Shown: piece after piece, positions 45,120-57,029 of the stretch
Numbering within the stretch: the first letter of the stretch is position 1
Layout: each line of letters begins with the position of its first letter
Position numbers and translations under genes: made by a program
The notes under the pieces: generated by a model
What the model was told of the DNA's origin: nothing
The model's input: only the letters and a program-made list of their open reading frames with translations
The model's database searches: none
Assembly: GCA_037974335.1 (NCBI GenBank)
Contig: CM075724.1
Span: 72,162,850-72,226,849 of the forward strand
DNA length: 64,000 bases
Direction of reading: 5' to 3'
DNA from: Prionace glauca
Taxonomy: Eukaryota > Chordata > Chondrichthyes > Carcharhiniformes > Carcharhinidae

Positions 45120-46495
45120 GGCAAATGGCAGATGCACTGGTTATAATTTTCCAATCTTTCGCAAGTCAGGGATGGTGGCAGAAGACTATAATATTGTCAA
45201 TTAAACAATTGTTCAAAAACTAGTTGCAAGATCATTCCAACAACTCTTGACCTTGTAGTTGAACTTCCATGGAGGGAAAACTTCCAAATACAATAATACT
45301 GTTCAACTGTGGTTAATTTAGAAAAAAAAATCAGAACAGATTTTGTCAGGGAAAATCGTGTGTAATGAATTTCCTGCGTTTTTTAAGAAGTGACAGAGGG
45401 TTGATGAGTGGAATGTTCTTGAAGTAGTGCACATGGGTATGCAAAAAAGGAATTGTAATACTTTTGCATAACAGACCCATGAACAAACGTAAAGCTATTG
45501 TGATAAAAGGGAAAATTACAACATGGGCACAGAATTGACTGGGTAACAAGAAACGGGAAAAACTTTTTTTTAAGGCTGGAGAAACATTTGTATTGAAATT
45601 ACTCACGTGTCAATGTTGGGACACTATATGCATTAATAACACAAGTTTTGATGTACAGAGCACTGTTTCACAATTTGCGGATCAAACACAAATATGAAGC
45701 AATGTGAAGTTTCAGAAGGAAACTGTGAACTTTAAACCAGGCATATAGAAGTTTGTCGGAAGTGTAGGCGGCTGCCAGGTGACCGTCAATGAAGAGAAAC
45801 ATCCATTCATTTTGGTAAGTAGAACAAATCTGATGCAGATACAGGAGCAAAGAAAGATCGATATATAAATGCCTAAGTAGTTGACGGTGACATAATAAGA
45901 GAGGTGTACAATAAATATACAGTATCCAAGGCATTCTTACTAAGGATATAGAATAGAAGAAAAGGATTACACATTGACATTGTCTCAGGCATCATTGCGA
46001 CCTCAGATGGATATTATATTGAGTTTTGGGTACCATATTTTAGGAAAAGTATGAAGACATTGGAGAGAGTGCAAAGATTCACGAGAACGATTATTGCGAA
46101 GAGGAACTTCATTTAAGATGACTGTTTTCCTTAGCAAAAAGAATACTGAAATGAGATTTGATCGAGGTATTTAAAATTATCAATGGTCTGAACAGACTAT
46201 TTCAAGAAGGACCCATAAGTTAATGGAATGTTGAAAAAGGAGGCGGTACAAATCTCAAGTAATTCGTAAAATAAGCAAAACAGACACAAATTTTTTATTC
46301 ACGCAGGGGATGATTCAGTCCTTACACGCAGGAAAACTTTTGACGGAGGGAAGTTCAACCACAGCATTCAAAATAGACTCAGGTTGCTGTTTGAAATAGA
46401 AGGGTGTGGGTAGAAGGAGGGAAAATGGCAAACGTATATTGTTTATCAAGGAGCTGGTGATAGCACGACAAGTAATATCGCCTCATTCTGCACTG
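45120..46495 (+). mobile_element. Degenerate LINE copy (CR1/L2-type)
   Basis: TTTCACAATTTGCGGATCAAACACAAATATG (45665-45695) keeps the F-A-D-D-T-K shape. TTGGAGAGAGTGCAAAGATTCACGAG (46060-46085) keeps LERVQRFTR. GAGATTTGATCGAGGTATTTAAAATTATCAATGG keeps DLIEVFKIING, and TTCACGCAGGGG keeps FTQG. The order follows ORF2 from the region before the catalytic motif to the C-terminus. Many stops are present and it is old. Confidence 0.7.
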
Positions 46496-46534
46496 TAACA
46501 AATCTGTAATGTCTGTCATTCTGAGTGAGCTCGC

Positions 46535-46775
46535 CTTTGGATGGTAGGTGGTTAGCACTGCTGCCTCGCAGCACGAAGGGCCGGAGTGTGATTCCGGCCT
46601 TGGCTATTGTGTGAACGTCCGTTGAATTGACGCTAAGTGTCCTAAGATGTGCGAATTAGCAGGGTAAATACATGGAGTTGTGGAGATATGATCTCGGTGA
46701 ACTGCTCTGCCGAAGCGTTAGTGCAAATTCGAATTGCTTCTTTTTGCACTGCAGGGATTCTAGGAATTATCTGCA
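46535..46775 (+). mobile_element. Degenerate tRNA-derived SINE
   Basis: TGGTTAGCACTGCTGCCTCGCAG and TGTGATTCCGGCC resemble the head and B box of the SINEs here. The end TTTTTGCACTGCAGGGATTCTAGGAATT resembles the 3' tail. Much of the central block is deleted. Confidence 0.6.
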
Positions 46776-46954
46776 TTAATTTGTCATACGAGTGAACAAG
46801 TTAAGTTTTACAATTGAAAGTCGAACAGTCACCTTCGCTAAAATATATGTAATTATTCTATTAATACCACAAGTAAGCTTACATTAACACTGCGATTAAG
46901 TTACTATGAAAACTCCGAAGCCGACACACTCTGACGTCTGTTTCGATACATTGC

Positions 46955-47150
46955 GGGAAATTCAGCATGGCCAATGCTCTTAAAAAGCGCATCTTTCGGA
47001 TGGTGTGTGGAAAATAGAAACCTGTACAGATACTTGGGAACATGCAGACTCCACACAGATAATGACCCAAATCGGGAATGAACCTTCGGCCCCTGACACT
47101 GTGAGGCAGCAGTGCTAAGCACAATGCCACTGCGTATAACTAAATCCAGA
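46955..47150 (-). mobile_element. Degenerate tRNA-derived SINE
   Basis: On the minus strand, CACTGCTGCCTCACAGTGTCAG, GGTTCATTCCCGATTTGGG and a shortened TTTCCACACACC block are recognisable. The tail is missing. Confidence 0.55.
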
Positions 47151-47312
47151 AAACAATATGATACACTTCTCGTTCATTTAGTGCATGAATGGGACCAGAA
47201 TCCATCCTCGTAAGTTTCGGTTTGAAACTAATTTTAGCCTTGATTCCAAGTAGTACAGTATATGAGTCCTCAAAGTATATTCAGGAAAAAAAAATCGTAC
47301 CCAGTTTGTATT

Positions 47313-47333
47313 GTGTGTGTGTGTGTGTGTCTC
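47313..47333. repeat. (TG)n microsatellite
   Basis: About ten TG units immediately upstream of a LINE-B copy. Confidence 0.9.
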
Positions 47334-47349
47334 TGTCTGGTGAATATCG

Positions 47350-48243
47350 GTGAAGGTCTGTGGTGTTGTGGATGGTCTGGAAGGATGTCAAAAGTTGCAG
47401 CAGGACATAGATAGGATGCAGGAATGAGCGGAGAAGTGGCAGATGGACTTCAACGCGGATAAATGTGTAGTCGTCCATTTCGGCAGAACCAACGGGATGA
47501 ACGAGTACACTATCAAGGGCAGGAGTCTTAGTAGCGTTGAAGAGCAGAAGGATCTCGGGGTCCGAGTCCACAGGACTCTTAAATCGGCCTCGCAGGTGGA
47601 GGAGGTGGTCAAGAAGGCGTATGGTGTACTGGCCTTCATTAATCGAGGGATTGAGTTTAGGAGTCGGGAGGTAATGCTGCAACTTTACAGGACCCTTGTG
47701 AGGCCGCATTTGGAGTACTGTGCGCAGTTCTGGTCGCCTCACTATAGGAAAGACGGAGAAGCTATTGAAAGAGTGCAGAGGAGATTTACAAGGATGTTGC
47801 CTGGACTGGGAGGCATGCCTAATGAAGATAGGTTGAGGGAGCTGGGACTCTTTTCCCTGGAGAGGCGAAGGTTGAGAGGCGACCTGATAGAAGTTTATAA
47901 AATGTTGAGAGGAATAGATAGGGTGGACTCTCAGAGGCTATTTCCCCGGGTTGAAATGGTCGCTACGAGAGGACACAGATTTAAGGTGCGGGGAGGGAAG
48001 TACAGAGGTGATGTTAGGGGTAAGTTTTTCACTCAGAGGGTGGTGAGTGAATGGAATCGGCTGCCGTCATCGGTGGTGGAGGCGAACTCGCTGGGGTCTT
48101 TTAAAAGACTTCTGGATGAGTATATGGGGTTTAATGGGATTGGGGGTTATAGATAGGTCTATAGATTGGTGGGGTTGATGTGATCGGCGCAACTCGAGGG
48201 CTGAAGGGCCTGTTTGTGCTGTAATGTTCTATGTTCTATGTAA
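47350..48243 (+). mobile_element. LINE-B (CR1-type) 3' part
   Basis: It starts at VVDGLEGCQKLQQD just after the RT active site. One stop (GAATGA at 47423-47428, where other copies have the codon for W in QEWAEKW) precedes an open frame 47443-48156 (MDFNADKCVVVHFGRTNGMN to FNGIGGYR). The 3' UTR hairpin is GGCTGAAGGGCC (a G-U pair keeps the stem) and the TTCTATG tail follows. It ends 26 bases before the decayed V exon's donor. Confidence 0.9.
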
Positions 48244-48269
48244 TATGTGTAAGTGAACATTCCACTTAC

Positions 48270-48575
48270 CATTCACAACTAGCTTTGATCCTGAACCATT
48301 TGCAATCACACTATCGGAATGTTTCACTCCACAGCAGTAAACTCCTGAGTCATCACTGCTAATATATGTAAAGTCTCCTCTCCATTTTTTCAAGGTTGGT
48401 GTTTTGTTGTCTTCACATGATGGCAAAAATTGTTCTCCTAATTTCTACCAGTGGATATTGAAGTCGGTATTATCACGGTAAAAAGAGAAAACACAGTAGA
48501 ACGTAATGTTTCCGCCTTCTATCACATTGGCACTTTCAAGGGATTGGGACACTCTCTTCTGCGTTTCTGTAACAT
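48270..48575 (-). pseudogene. Decayed V-type Ig domain exon, paralogue of the one at 2123-2443
   Basis: This 306-nt phase-1 exon has an intact acceptor (CTTGCTCATAG before 48575) and donor (AATG|GTAAGTGG after 48270). It encodes KRVSQSLESANVIEGGNITF, the first cysteine in TFYCVFSF, NIHW, DDSGVYCCGVKH and IANGSGSKLVVNG. The frame is open except for one TAG at 48447-48445, which replaces the second Trp of the WW pair in the live copy. It is five codons shorter than the live copy. No leader exon with a hydrophobic start was found in the 300 bases upstream. It most likely formed a gene with the C1 remnant at 33024-33290. Read-through or skipping cannot be excluded. Confidence 0.75.
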
Positions 48576-49635
48576 CTATGAGCAAGTACACGCTACAGCT
48601 TTTAGACACACGACAAACATAAAACGTCCTGACAATTATCATTGATGTGCGAATTGGGGATTATTTCCTTTGAGCCAACAGTATGGCATACTGCAAAGAG
48701 TAACTGCACTGTTTATAACAGGTCCATGTCCTCTGCTGAGATCTGAGTGGCCTGTTTTGTAACTTCTCTGCCATGCTACCTCACTTCTCTTGAAATTCAT
48801 CTGCCGTGAAGAGCAGGTTACGGGAGAACATACTGAATTGCATGTGCTTTCACGGACAGAAATTGAAGGTTTATTGGATCGGGCAAGGAGCATTTCACAT
48901 GATGTATGGTTGTTGCGACGCCTGCCCTTTGGAGTCAGTTCGGGACTAAAGGACATCGTCCGAAATGTACTGTTGCCGCACTTATTTGATCTGTTGATAT
49001 ATCCTAGCACAATTTCAAATTCACGTCATTTACTCTTTTTATGGTCATGATCAGATAACTAAAAGTTCACATGCCTTTCAGCAGCTGACCAACTCTGGTC
49101 ATACACCTCGGCAACGCAGGCGCATGCTGTTATTCTTACCCAAGTATATCACACTCTGCTTGTCTATGTTAAATTATATTTAGCAGATAAGAATAATTTC
49201 TACATTGAATACGAAATTGTCTGTTATCTTGTTTTGCTTTATCTATGCGGCTTATATCTACCAACAACGTCGCACAGAATATACAATCGACCATAATTCC
49301 CATGTGCATTTTACAGGTTGTTCATGCTATAGTCATGCTATAGTCATGTTTCAACATCGATGTTCAGGCCTGTGTTGGGAATATCAACTGTAATCAGTGT
49401 TACATGCATAAAGTACACAACAGGCTCGATTTTAACATCAAATTTTTGTACTAGCATTGGTAATTGAATGTTTTCTAACGGAGTAACGAGAAATGCCAAG
49501 TTCACCTAAATCAAGTTTAAAAGCTCCAAAATACCGTGAGATTTACCCTGAATCAGTCCAAGAGACTGATTAATTAGCCATTGCAATCCTTAGTTGAAAA
49601 CGGTGTTGGTATTTATATCATCCGATTGTGCAATT
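48576..49635. other. Upstream flank of the decayed V exon; no leader exon found
   Basis: On the minus strand, ATGATAATTGTCAGGACG (from 48642) opens a frame into the V exon, but it is not signal-peptide-like and crosses the acceptor. A 12-base direct repeat CTATAGTCATG is at 49328-49350. Nothing else is recognised. Confidence 0.35.
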
Positions 49636-49980
49636 CATAGAATCATAGAAACCCTACAGTACAAAAAGACGCCATTCGGTCCATCGAGTCTGCACCGACC
49701 ACAATCCCACCCAGGCCCTCCCCTCATATCTCTATATGGACCCCATATCTATCCACATTTACCCATTAATCCCTATAGCCTACGCATCTCAGGACACTGA
49801 GGGCAATTTTAGCATAGCCAATTAACCTAGCTCGCACATCTTTGGACTATGGGAGGAAACCAGAGAACGCGGAGGAAACCCGCACAGACATGAGGAGAAT
49901 GTGCAAACTCCACACAGTGACCCAAAAGCGAACCCAAGTCCCTGGGGCTGAGAAGCAGCAGTGCTACCGTGCCGCCGTCA
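49636..49980 (-). mobile_element. tRNA-derived SINE, near complete
   Basis: On the minus strand: head with GGTTCGCTTTTGGGTCACT, central block GGTTTCCTCCGCGTTCTCTGG and TTTCCTCCCATAG, then ATTCGGT..GGCGTCTTTTTGTACTGTAGGGTTTCTATGATTCTATG. The last bases form an ATTCTATG tail like classical CR1. Confidence 0.8.
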
Positions 49981-50695
49981 TTGACGTTAATAAAACTTAA
50001 TCGTGCCGTTAATCCAACTAACTTCGGAACGCAGATAGCAATGCGTCCCGGGAATAGAAAAACAATCGATGGTATCCAAAAAAAATATACATATTCAAAC
50101 GAAAAACGTAGATTTCCAGCATTCCAATCGTTTTGCATAAGTTACAAAGACAGGTGGAAATGCCTGAATAGGTAATCGCCAACACCAATAACCAGCAAAG
50201 CAAACACATTTTTAGAGTTGGAATTAGCGACATGCTACACATCTGATTCACCCCCTTATGATTTGGAAGTATTAAGAACAAAGAACAAAGAACAAAATCA
50301 GCCCGGGAAACAGGCCCTTCGGCCCATACTTAGAAAATGTCTAAAACAGAAGGTAGCTAACGCATGAAGCGAGAAATGCTTTCAGACAGAATGTGTTTTG
50401 AGATGAGATGAGATCTTTGCCTATGTTTGTGTGTGATAAGTAAAGAGTACGTTAATAAAGCACTGATTAAGAAGAAAGGTTGCAATAATGTAGACCACGC
50501 TTCTGAAGAGAATCGTTTCCCCAAAGGTAATTATTGTGTTAAGTTGTGGTTTTCAACAAACTCAAAACGATTGATCAATCCCCAGCACAATCACAATTTC
50601 ACCTAATGAACAAGACACAATTATAGTAAGCCATAACCGCTGTAAAGCAAGCTGACCTCCGACTTTAGAGCGCTTGTAATTATCAGCAAAGTTTT
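49981..50695. other. Mostly unassigned, with a small LINE-D-type tail
   Basis: At 50270-50332 the plus strand has three AACAAAG units, then AAACAGGCCCTTCGGCCC. This is the last 60 bases of a LINE-D-type 3' end on the minus strand. The rest shows no feature. Confidence 0.5.
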
Positions 50696-53160
50696 AAGAA
50701 CATAAGAACATAAGAAATAGGAGCAGGAGTAGGCCATCTAGCCCTTCGAGCCTGCCCCGCCATTCAATAAGATCATGACAGATCTGTCGTGGCTCAGTTC
50801 CATCTTCCCGCCCTCTCCCCATAACCCTTAATCCCCTCTCTTATCAAAAACCCATCAACCCGTTTCTTAAAAATATTTAGCGAGGCAGCCTCCACCACTT
50901 CAACGGGCAGAGAATTCCAAAGATTCACCACCCTTTGAGTGAAGAAGTTCCTCCTCAACTCTGTTCTAAACCGCCTCCCCTTTATCTTGAGGCTGTGCCC
51001 CCTAGCCCTACTGTCTTTTTTGAGCGGGAAGAGTCTCTCCACCTCTATCCTATTCATCTCATTCATCATCTTATACGTCTCAATGAGATCTCCCCTCATT
51101 CTTCTAAACTCTAACGAGTACAAGCCTAGTTTATTCAGCCTCTGCTCATAGCTCAATCCCCTCAACTCCGGTGTCAGCCTAGTAAACCTCCTCTGCACTC
51201 CCTCCAGGGCCAAAATATCCTTGCGCAGGTGCGGCGCCCAAAACTGCACACAGTACTCCAGCTGCGGCCTCACCAATGCCCTATACAGCTGCAGCAAGAC
51301 CTCCCTACTTTTATATTCAATCCCCCTCGCGATGAAGGCCAGCATCCCACTCACCTTCCTGACCACTTGCTGCACCTGCAAGCTGGGTTTTTGCGGCTCA
51401 TACACAAGGACGCCGAGGTCCCTCTGCACCGTCGCCTGCTGCAGTTTTTCGCCACGTAAGTAATAGTCCTTCCTACCATTCTTCCTACCAAAGTGGACCA
51501 CCTCACACTTGCCAACATTAAATTCCATTTGCCATTTCCTGGCCCATTCGCCCAACCTATCTAGATCCTTCTGCAGACTCTCCACACACCCTCCACACAA
51601 TTTGCCTTTCCCCCAATCTTGGTGTCATCAGCAAATTTCGACACCCTGCACTCGGTTCCCTCCTCCAGATCATCTATATAAATGGTAAATAGCTGAGGCC
51701 CCAGCACCGACCCCTGGGGCACCCCACTAGCCACCAACCGCCAATCCGAATAGCACCCATTGACCCCCACTCTCTGCCTCCTATTTGACAACCAATCCTC
51801 TATCCACGCTAACATCCTACCCCCAACTCCATGTCCCCTGACCTTCTGCAATAACCTCTTGTGAGGTACCTTGTCAAATGCCTTCTGAAAATCCAGCAAG
51901 ACCACATCCACCGGCTCTCCTCTATCCACTGCCCTAGACACATCCTCATGGAACTCCAGTAAATTTGTCAGACACGACTTCCCTTTAATGAAACCGTGTT
52001 GCGTCCGTCCTATCAAGCAATTCCCTTCAAGATGCCTCGCAGTTTCCTGCTTAATGACGGATTCTAACATTTTACCTACCACAGACGTTAAACTAACCGG
52101 CCTATAATTCCCCGTCTTTTGCCTGGCACCCTTCTTAAATAACGGCGTAACATTAGCCGTTTTCCAATCTTCCGGCACTTCCCCGGAATCCAGCGACGTC
52201 TGGAAAATAACCACCAAGGCATCCACTATAACCTCCGCCATTTCTTTCAGAACCCTCGGATGCATTCCATCCGGTCCTGGGGACTTGTCCACAATCAGCC
52301 CCTCCAGTCTGTCGAGCACCACCTCTCTAGTAACAGTAATGTCATTAAGACCCTCCATTCCTACCACCTTTCCATCGCTAACACCCGGCAAATTATTCAC
52401 GTCCTCCTCCGTGAAGACAGAAACAAAAAAGTTATTCAAGACCTTAGCCATATCCCCATCCCCTACCACTAGGTCCCCTTTCTCATCCTCTAAAGGACCA
52501 ACGTTCACCCTAGCCAGCCTCTTCCTTTTTATATATTTATAAAAACTCTTGCTATCCTTTTTTATATTAAGTGCTAGCCCACCCTCATAGCTTCTCCTAC
52601 CCTCCTTTATCAACTTCTTTGTCAATCTTTGTTGACATTTAAACCTTTCCCAATCCTCTTCTCGCCCACTGCTCTTAGCTACTCTAAATTCCTCCGCTTT
52701 TAATTTAACACTTTCCTTCACCTCCTTCGTTATCCACGGCTTATTACCTCTCCTCCTTCTGTCCTTTTTAACCGTCGGAATAAATTTCTTCTGAGCACCA
52801 AGAAAGATCTCCTTAAAGATCGTCCACTGCTCCTCAGCAGACCTCCCTTCCAACACACTCCCCCAGTCCACATTCGCCAATTCTTCTCTCATCCTACCAT
52901 ACTCCCCTCTATTCAAACAAAGGACGTGTGTCCGGGAACCCACTTTCTCCTCCTCCATCTGCACCAGAAACTCCACCAGACAATGATCACTCTCTCCAAG
53001 AGGATCCTTCACCACAAGGTCCCTAATTCTACCCACTTCATTACATAGCACCAGATCCAAGATAACTCGCTCCCTCGTCGTCTCCAACACACACTGTTCA
53101 AGGAAATTATCCCGGCAGCATTCCAAGAACTCCTCCTCAAGCCCACCTTGTCCAACATGG
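50696..53160 (-). mobile_element. LINE-C (CR1-type), 3' portion of a copy split by LINE-D
   Basis: On the minus strand from 53160: endonuclease C-terminal part ([34 protein letters not shown]), linker ([16 protein letters not shown]), RT ([78 protein letters not shown]) and C-terminal part (QRRFTRLTPELRGL, NLWNSLPVEVVEAASLNIFK). One frameshift near 51580-51600 splits the frame. The 3' UTR ends in CCTATTTCTTATGTTCTTATG. The codons continue in register with the endonuclease start at 56443 once LINE-D is left out. Confidence 0.93.
53154..53160. repeat. Target-site duplication of LINE-D (left)
   Basis: AACATGG, repeated at 56443-56449. Confidence 0.85.
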
Positions 53161-56100
53161 AGTGTGGTAGGGAAAACGGATGAGCTTAGGGCTTTGATGT
53201 TTGTGAGGCAGTTAGATGTGGTGGCTGTAACGGAGACGTGGTTACGGGAGGGGCAGGACTGGCAGCTGATTGTTCCTGGGTACAAGTGTTTTAGGTGTGA
53301 CAGAGGAGGGTTGAAGAGAGGTGGAGGGGTGGCACTGTTAGTCAGGGAAAACATCACAGTAGTGCAGAGGGAGGAAGATATGGAAGAGATAGGGATTGAG
53401 TCACTGTGGGTGGAGTTGAGGAATAAAAATGGAGAGATCACATTGCTAGGGGTGTACTATAGGCCACCCAACAGCCCAAAGTCAGTGGAGGAAGGCATTT
53501 GCAGGGGCATTTTGGACAGGTGCTGGAAGAATAGGGTGGTTGTAGTGGGTGATTTTAATTTTCCTGGAGTGAATTGGAGGGGGCCTAGAGCTGGGGGTTC
53601 GGAGGGAGAGAAGTTTGTGAAATGTGTTATGGAAGGGTCGCTAGAACAGTATGTAACTAGCCCGACTAGGGGAGGGGCTATACTGGATCTAGTGTTGGGA
53701 AACGAGCCGGGGCAGGTGGGTGAGGTAGAGGTAGGCGAACATGTGGCGAACAGTGACCACAAGTCCGTCTACTTTAGGATAAAAATGGAAAGGGACGAGT
53801 GCTGTCCGAATGGGAGTGTGCTGAACTGGGGAAAGGCGAGCTATGGCAGGATTAGGAGGGAGCTGCAGCAAACTGATTGGGAGGGACTGTTAGCTGGCAA
53901 GTCCACGGTTGACAAGTGGGAGGCTTTTAGGGACAAAATAAAATGGTTACAGAGGAGGTATGTTCCGGTTAAGCGAAAGTATGGGAAAGGTAGCTTCAGA
54001 CAGCCGTGGATTACGGGGGATATTTAAGACTTGGTCAGGAAGAAGAGGGAGGCGTATGTTAGGTCAAAACAAATGGGTACGGAGAGTGCACTGGAGGAAT
54101 ATAGCGAGAGTAGGAGGGAGCTAAAAAGGGGAATTAGAAGGGCGAAGAGAGGGCATGAGATGGCTTTGGCTGGTAGGATTAAGGAAAATCCAAAGGCATT
54201 TTATTCCTATATCAGAGGCAAGAGAGTAGTTAGAGGGAAAATTGGTCTTCTTCGGGACAAGAGTGGAGAGTTGTGTATTGAGTCGGAGGGAATGGGGGAG
54301 CTCCTGAATGAATACTTTGCGTCGGTATTCACAAAGGAGAGGGGTTCGGAATCGTGTGGTCTCTTGGAGGGAGTGGAGGTTCATTTGCAGGATATAGTTA
54401 TTACGAGAGAGGAAGTGCTAGGGCTTTTAGGTAGCGTAAGGACGGATAAAGCTCCGGGGCCTGATGGTATTTATTACAGGCTGCTTAGGGAGGCGAAAGA
54501 TGAAATTGCTGGGCCTCTGGCGCAAATCTTTGTCTCTTCTTTGGACACAGGTGAGGTCCCAGAAGACTGGAGGGTAGCAAATGTGGTCCCGTTGTTCAAA
54601 AAAGGTAGTAGGGATAACCCTGGAAATTATAGACCGGTGAGTTTGATGTCAGTTTTAGGGAAGTTAATGGAAAAAATACTTAGGGGTAGGATGTATGAGC
54701 ATTTGGAGCGTTGCGATCTGATTAGGGATTCGCAACATGGCTTTGTTGAGGGAGGTCTTGCCTTACGAATCTGGTGGAATTCTTTGAGGAGGTGACAAAA
54801 ACGGTTGACGATGGGAGAACCGTTGATGTCATCTATATGGATTTCAGTAAGGCGTTTGACAAAGTCCCTCACGGTAGGCTGGTAGAAAAGGTTAAGGCAC
54901 ATGGGATACGAGGCCAGGTAGCTAGGTGGATTGAGAACTGGCTGGGAAATAGGAGACAGAGGGTAGCTGTGGAGGGGACCTTGTCGGGCTGGAGGCCAGT
55001 GACCAGTGGTGTGCCGCAGGGCTCAGTACTGGGACCTCTCCTCTTTGTAGTCTACATAAATGACTTGGAAGAGGGCGTAGGTGGTATGATTAGCAAGTTT
55101 GCTGATGACACCAAGATGGCAGGGTTGGCGGGTACGGAACTGGACTGTCAGGTGATACAACAGGATATAGATAGGTTGGTGCAGTGGGCAGATAGGTGGC
55201 ACATGGCATTTAATCCTGACAAATGCGAGGTTATGCATTTTGGACGGAATAATGCAGAGAGGAGCTATCTGATTAAAAGGAGGCCGATTAGGAGTATAGA
55301 CATATACAGGGATCTGGGAGTGCAGGTTCACAAATCCATGAAGGTTGCGTCACAAGTGGAGAAGGTTGTTAGGAAGGCTTATGGGATGTTGGCCTTTATA
55401 GGAAGGGGCATAGAGTATAAAAGCTGCCGTCTAATGCTTCAGTTGTACAGAACGTTGGTTAGACCGCATTTGGAGTACTGCATCCAGTTCTGGTCACCTT
55501 ACTACCGGAAGGACGTGGTGTCTCTGGAAAGGGTGCAGAGGAGGTTTACCAGGATGTTGCCTGGCATGGGGGGACTGGGTTACGAGGAGAGGTTGAAGAA
55601 ACTGGGACTATTTTTCTTGGAAAGACGGAGATTGAGAGGGGACATGATAGAAGTATATAAGATAATGAAGGGAATGGATCGAGTTAATAGTGAGAGACTG
55701 CTCCCTACACTGGATACGAACACGAGAGGTCATCATTTAAGGGTGAGGGGGGAGAGGTATAATTTGGAGGTGAGAAGAAGGTTCTTTACGCAGAGAGTTG
55801 TGGGGGTCTGGAACGCGCTACCGAGTAGGGTGGTGGAGGCAGGAACATTGGACTCGTTTAAGATGCAGTTAGATAGGCACATGAATGAAACGAGAATGGA
55901 GGGATATGGTAAGGGCTATTAAATAGGGTTAAACCTCAGGAGACACCAGAAAGGCAGGCTGTAAGATTAATATTTTTGTCTTTATTCCACAGGTGGAGGT
56001 CCACCTCGTGTCAAACGAGGGGCATTCACACGGCGGGTCGTGCGTGGGCTGCTCTTGGAAGTTCCAGGAGTGGCCTAGCACTTCATGTCGGTGTGTGTGC

Positions 56101-56442
56101 TTGATCCTGGACCGGTAGATGGGTGCCGCAACAGCTCAGTGACTAGCACTGCTGGCTGTGCAGGCACATGGATTTGGGCCTGTGTCTGTGGGAGTTTGCG
56201 CATTCTCCCTGTGGTTGCGTGGGTTTCCTCCGGGTGCTCCAGTTTCCTCCCACACCCCAAAGATGTGCTCTCAGGCTAATCGGTTTTTACCAAATTGACA
56301 CTATTTCTTCCCTGAATCTGACTGAGTAGGGTTCCATTCATAGATATGCAGGGTAGAATAGGTGGAGGGTGATGTGGCGGCGCGGGCTCGTTAGGCCGAA
56401 GCGTCTGTTTCCCGTGCTGGGTTGTTCTTTGTTCTTCTTTGT
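53161..56442 (+). mobile_element. LINE-D (CR1-type), young, nearly whole ORF2, inserted in LINE-C
   Basis: The 3.28-kb copy begins at the start of the endonuclease domain (5'-truncated). ORF2 runs 53164-55922. The endonuclease has [29 protein letters not shown] and VANSDHKSVYFRIK. The linker has RRELKRGIRRAKRGHEMAL. The RT has [65 protein letters not shown] and SKFADDTK. The C-terminal part has QRRFTRMLPGMGGLGYEERL and FFTQRVVGVWNALPSRVVEA. Only two disruptions are visible: an in-frame TAA at 54025-54027 and a one-base deletion near 54755. A 3' UTR with a V-SINE-like block follows, then a TTCTTTG tail. Confidence 0.93.
55985..56442 (+). other. LINE-D 3' UTR with V-SINE-like conserved block
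   Basis: CACAGGTGGAGGTCCACC, CAAACGAGGGGCATTCACAC and GAGTGGCCTAGCACTTCATG are followed by CAACAGCTCAGTGACTAGCA, GGGTTTCCTCCGGGTGCTCC and AGTTTCCTCCCACACCCC. It ends in GGCCGAAGCGTC and GTTCTTTGTTCTTCTTTG. The same order occurs in the copy at 32280-32755. Confidence 0.75.
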
Positions 56443-57000
56443 AACATGGGTCGACCAATCAATATGCAGATTGAAATCTCCCATAACTACTGCCGTCCCA
56501 TTCCTGCACGCTGCACTTATTTGCATGTTAACAGCCCGCCCCACCTCCAGATCATTATTCGGGGGTTTATAGACGACACCCACTAGCGTCTTCCTCCCTT
56601 TGCTGTTCCTAATCTCCACCCACAACAATTCCACTTTCTGCTCCTTGGCTCCGATATCATCCCTTGCTACCACCTTGATACTATCTTTAATCAGCAGAGC
56701 TACGCCACCCCCTCTTTCCTCCTGCCTATCCTTCCTAAACACTTGATAGCGCTGTACATTCATCTCCCAGTCCCTGTCACCTTGCAGCCACGTCTCTGTA
56801 ATGGCCACCAGATCGTATCCATTTGTGTCGATCTGCGCCACCAGCTCATCCACTTTATTCCGAATGCTTCTTGCATTCAGATAATGCTTTCATCCCAGCC
56901 TTCACCTGGACCCTATTTGCCTTAACGCCACCAATTGGGACATCCTTGGCCTCTTCCCTTACCTGTACCCTATCCTTAACTTTAGACCTCATAGTGTCAC
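56443..57000 (-). mobile_element. LINE-C ORF2 start: endonuclease N-terminal part
   Basis: From about 56990 to 56443 on the minus strand: LNARSIRNKVDELVAQ, DLVAITETWLQGDRDW, GGGVALLIKDSIKV, LVGVVYKPPNND and VVMGDFNLHIDW. These are the first half of the apurinic-type endonuclease used for target nicking. The segment stops at CGACCCATGTT, inside the 7-bp duplication, and its other half is at 53160. Confidence 0.9.
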
Positions 57001-57029
57001 CTACCCTCGCACCCTCCCCCCCCCCCTAA

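Noticed and set aside
48576-48642. Leader exon for the decayed V exon (frame MIIVRTFYVCRVSKSC..)
   Set aside because: It runs through the splice acceptor, lacks a hydrophobic core of normal length, and has no donor. It is intron sequence that happens to be open.
53161-53441. N-terminal extension of the long minus-strand frame ending at 51561
   Set aside because: These codons are antisense of LINE-D. The true LINE-C coding sequence starts again at 53160, so there is no fusion protein.
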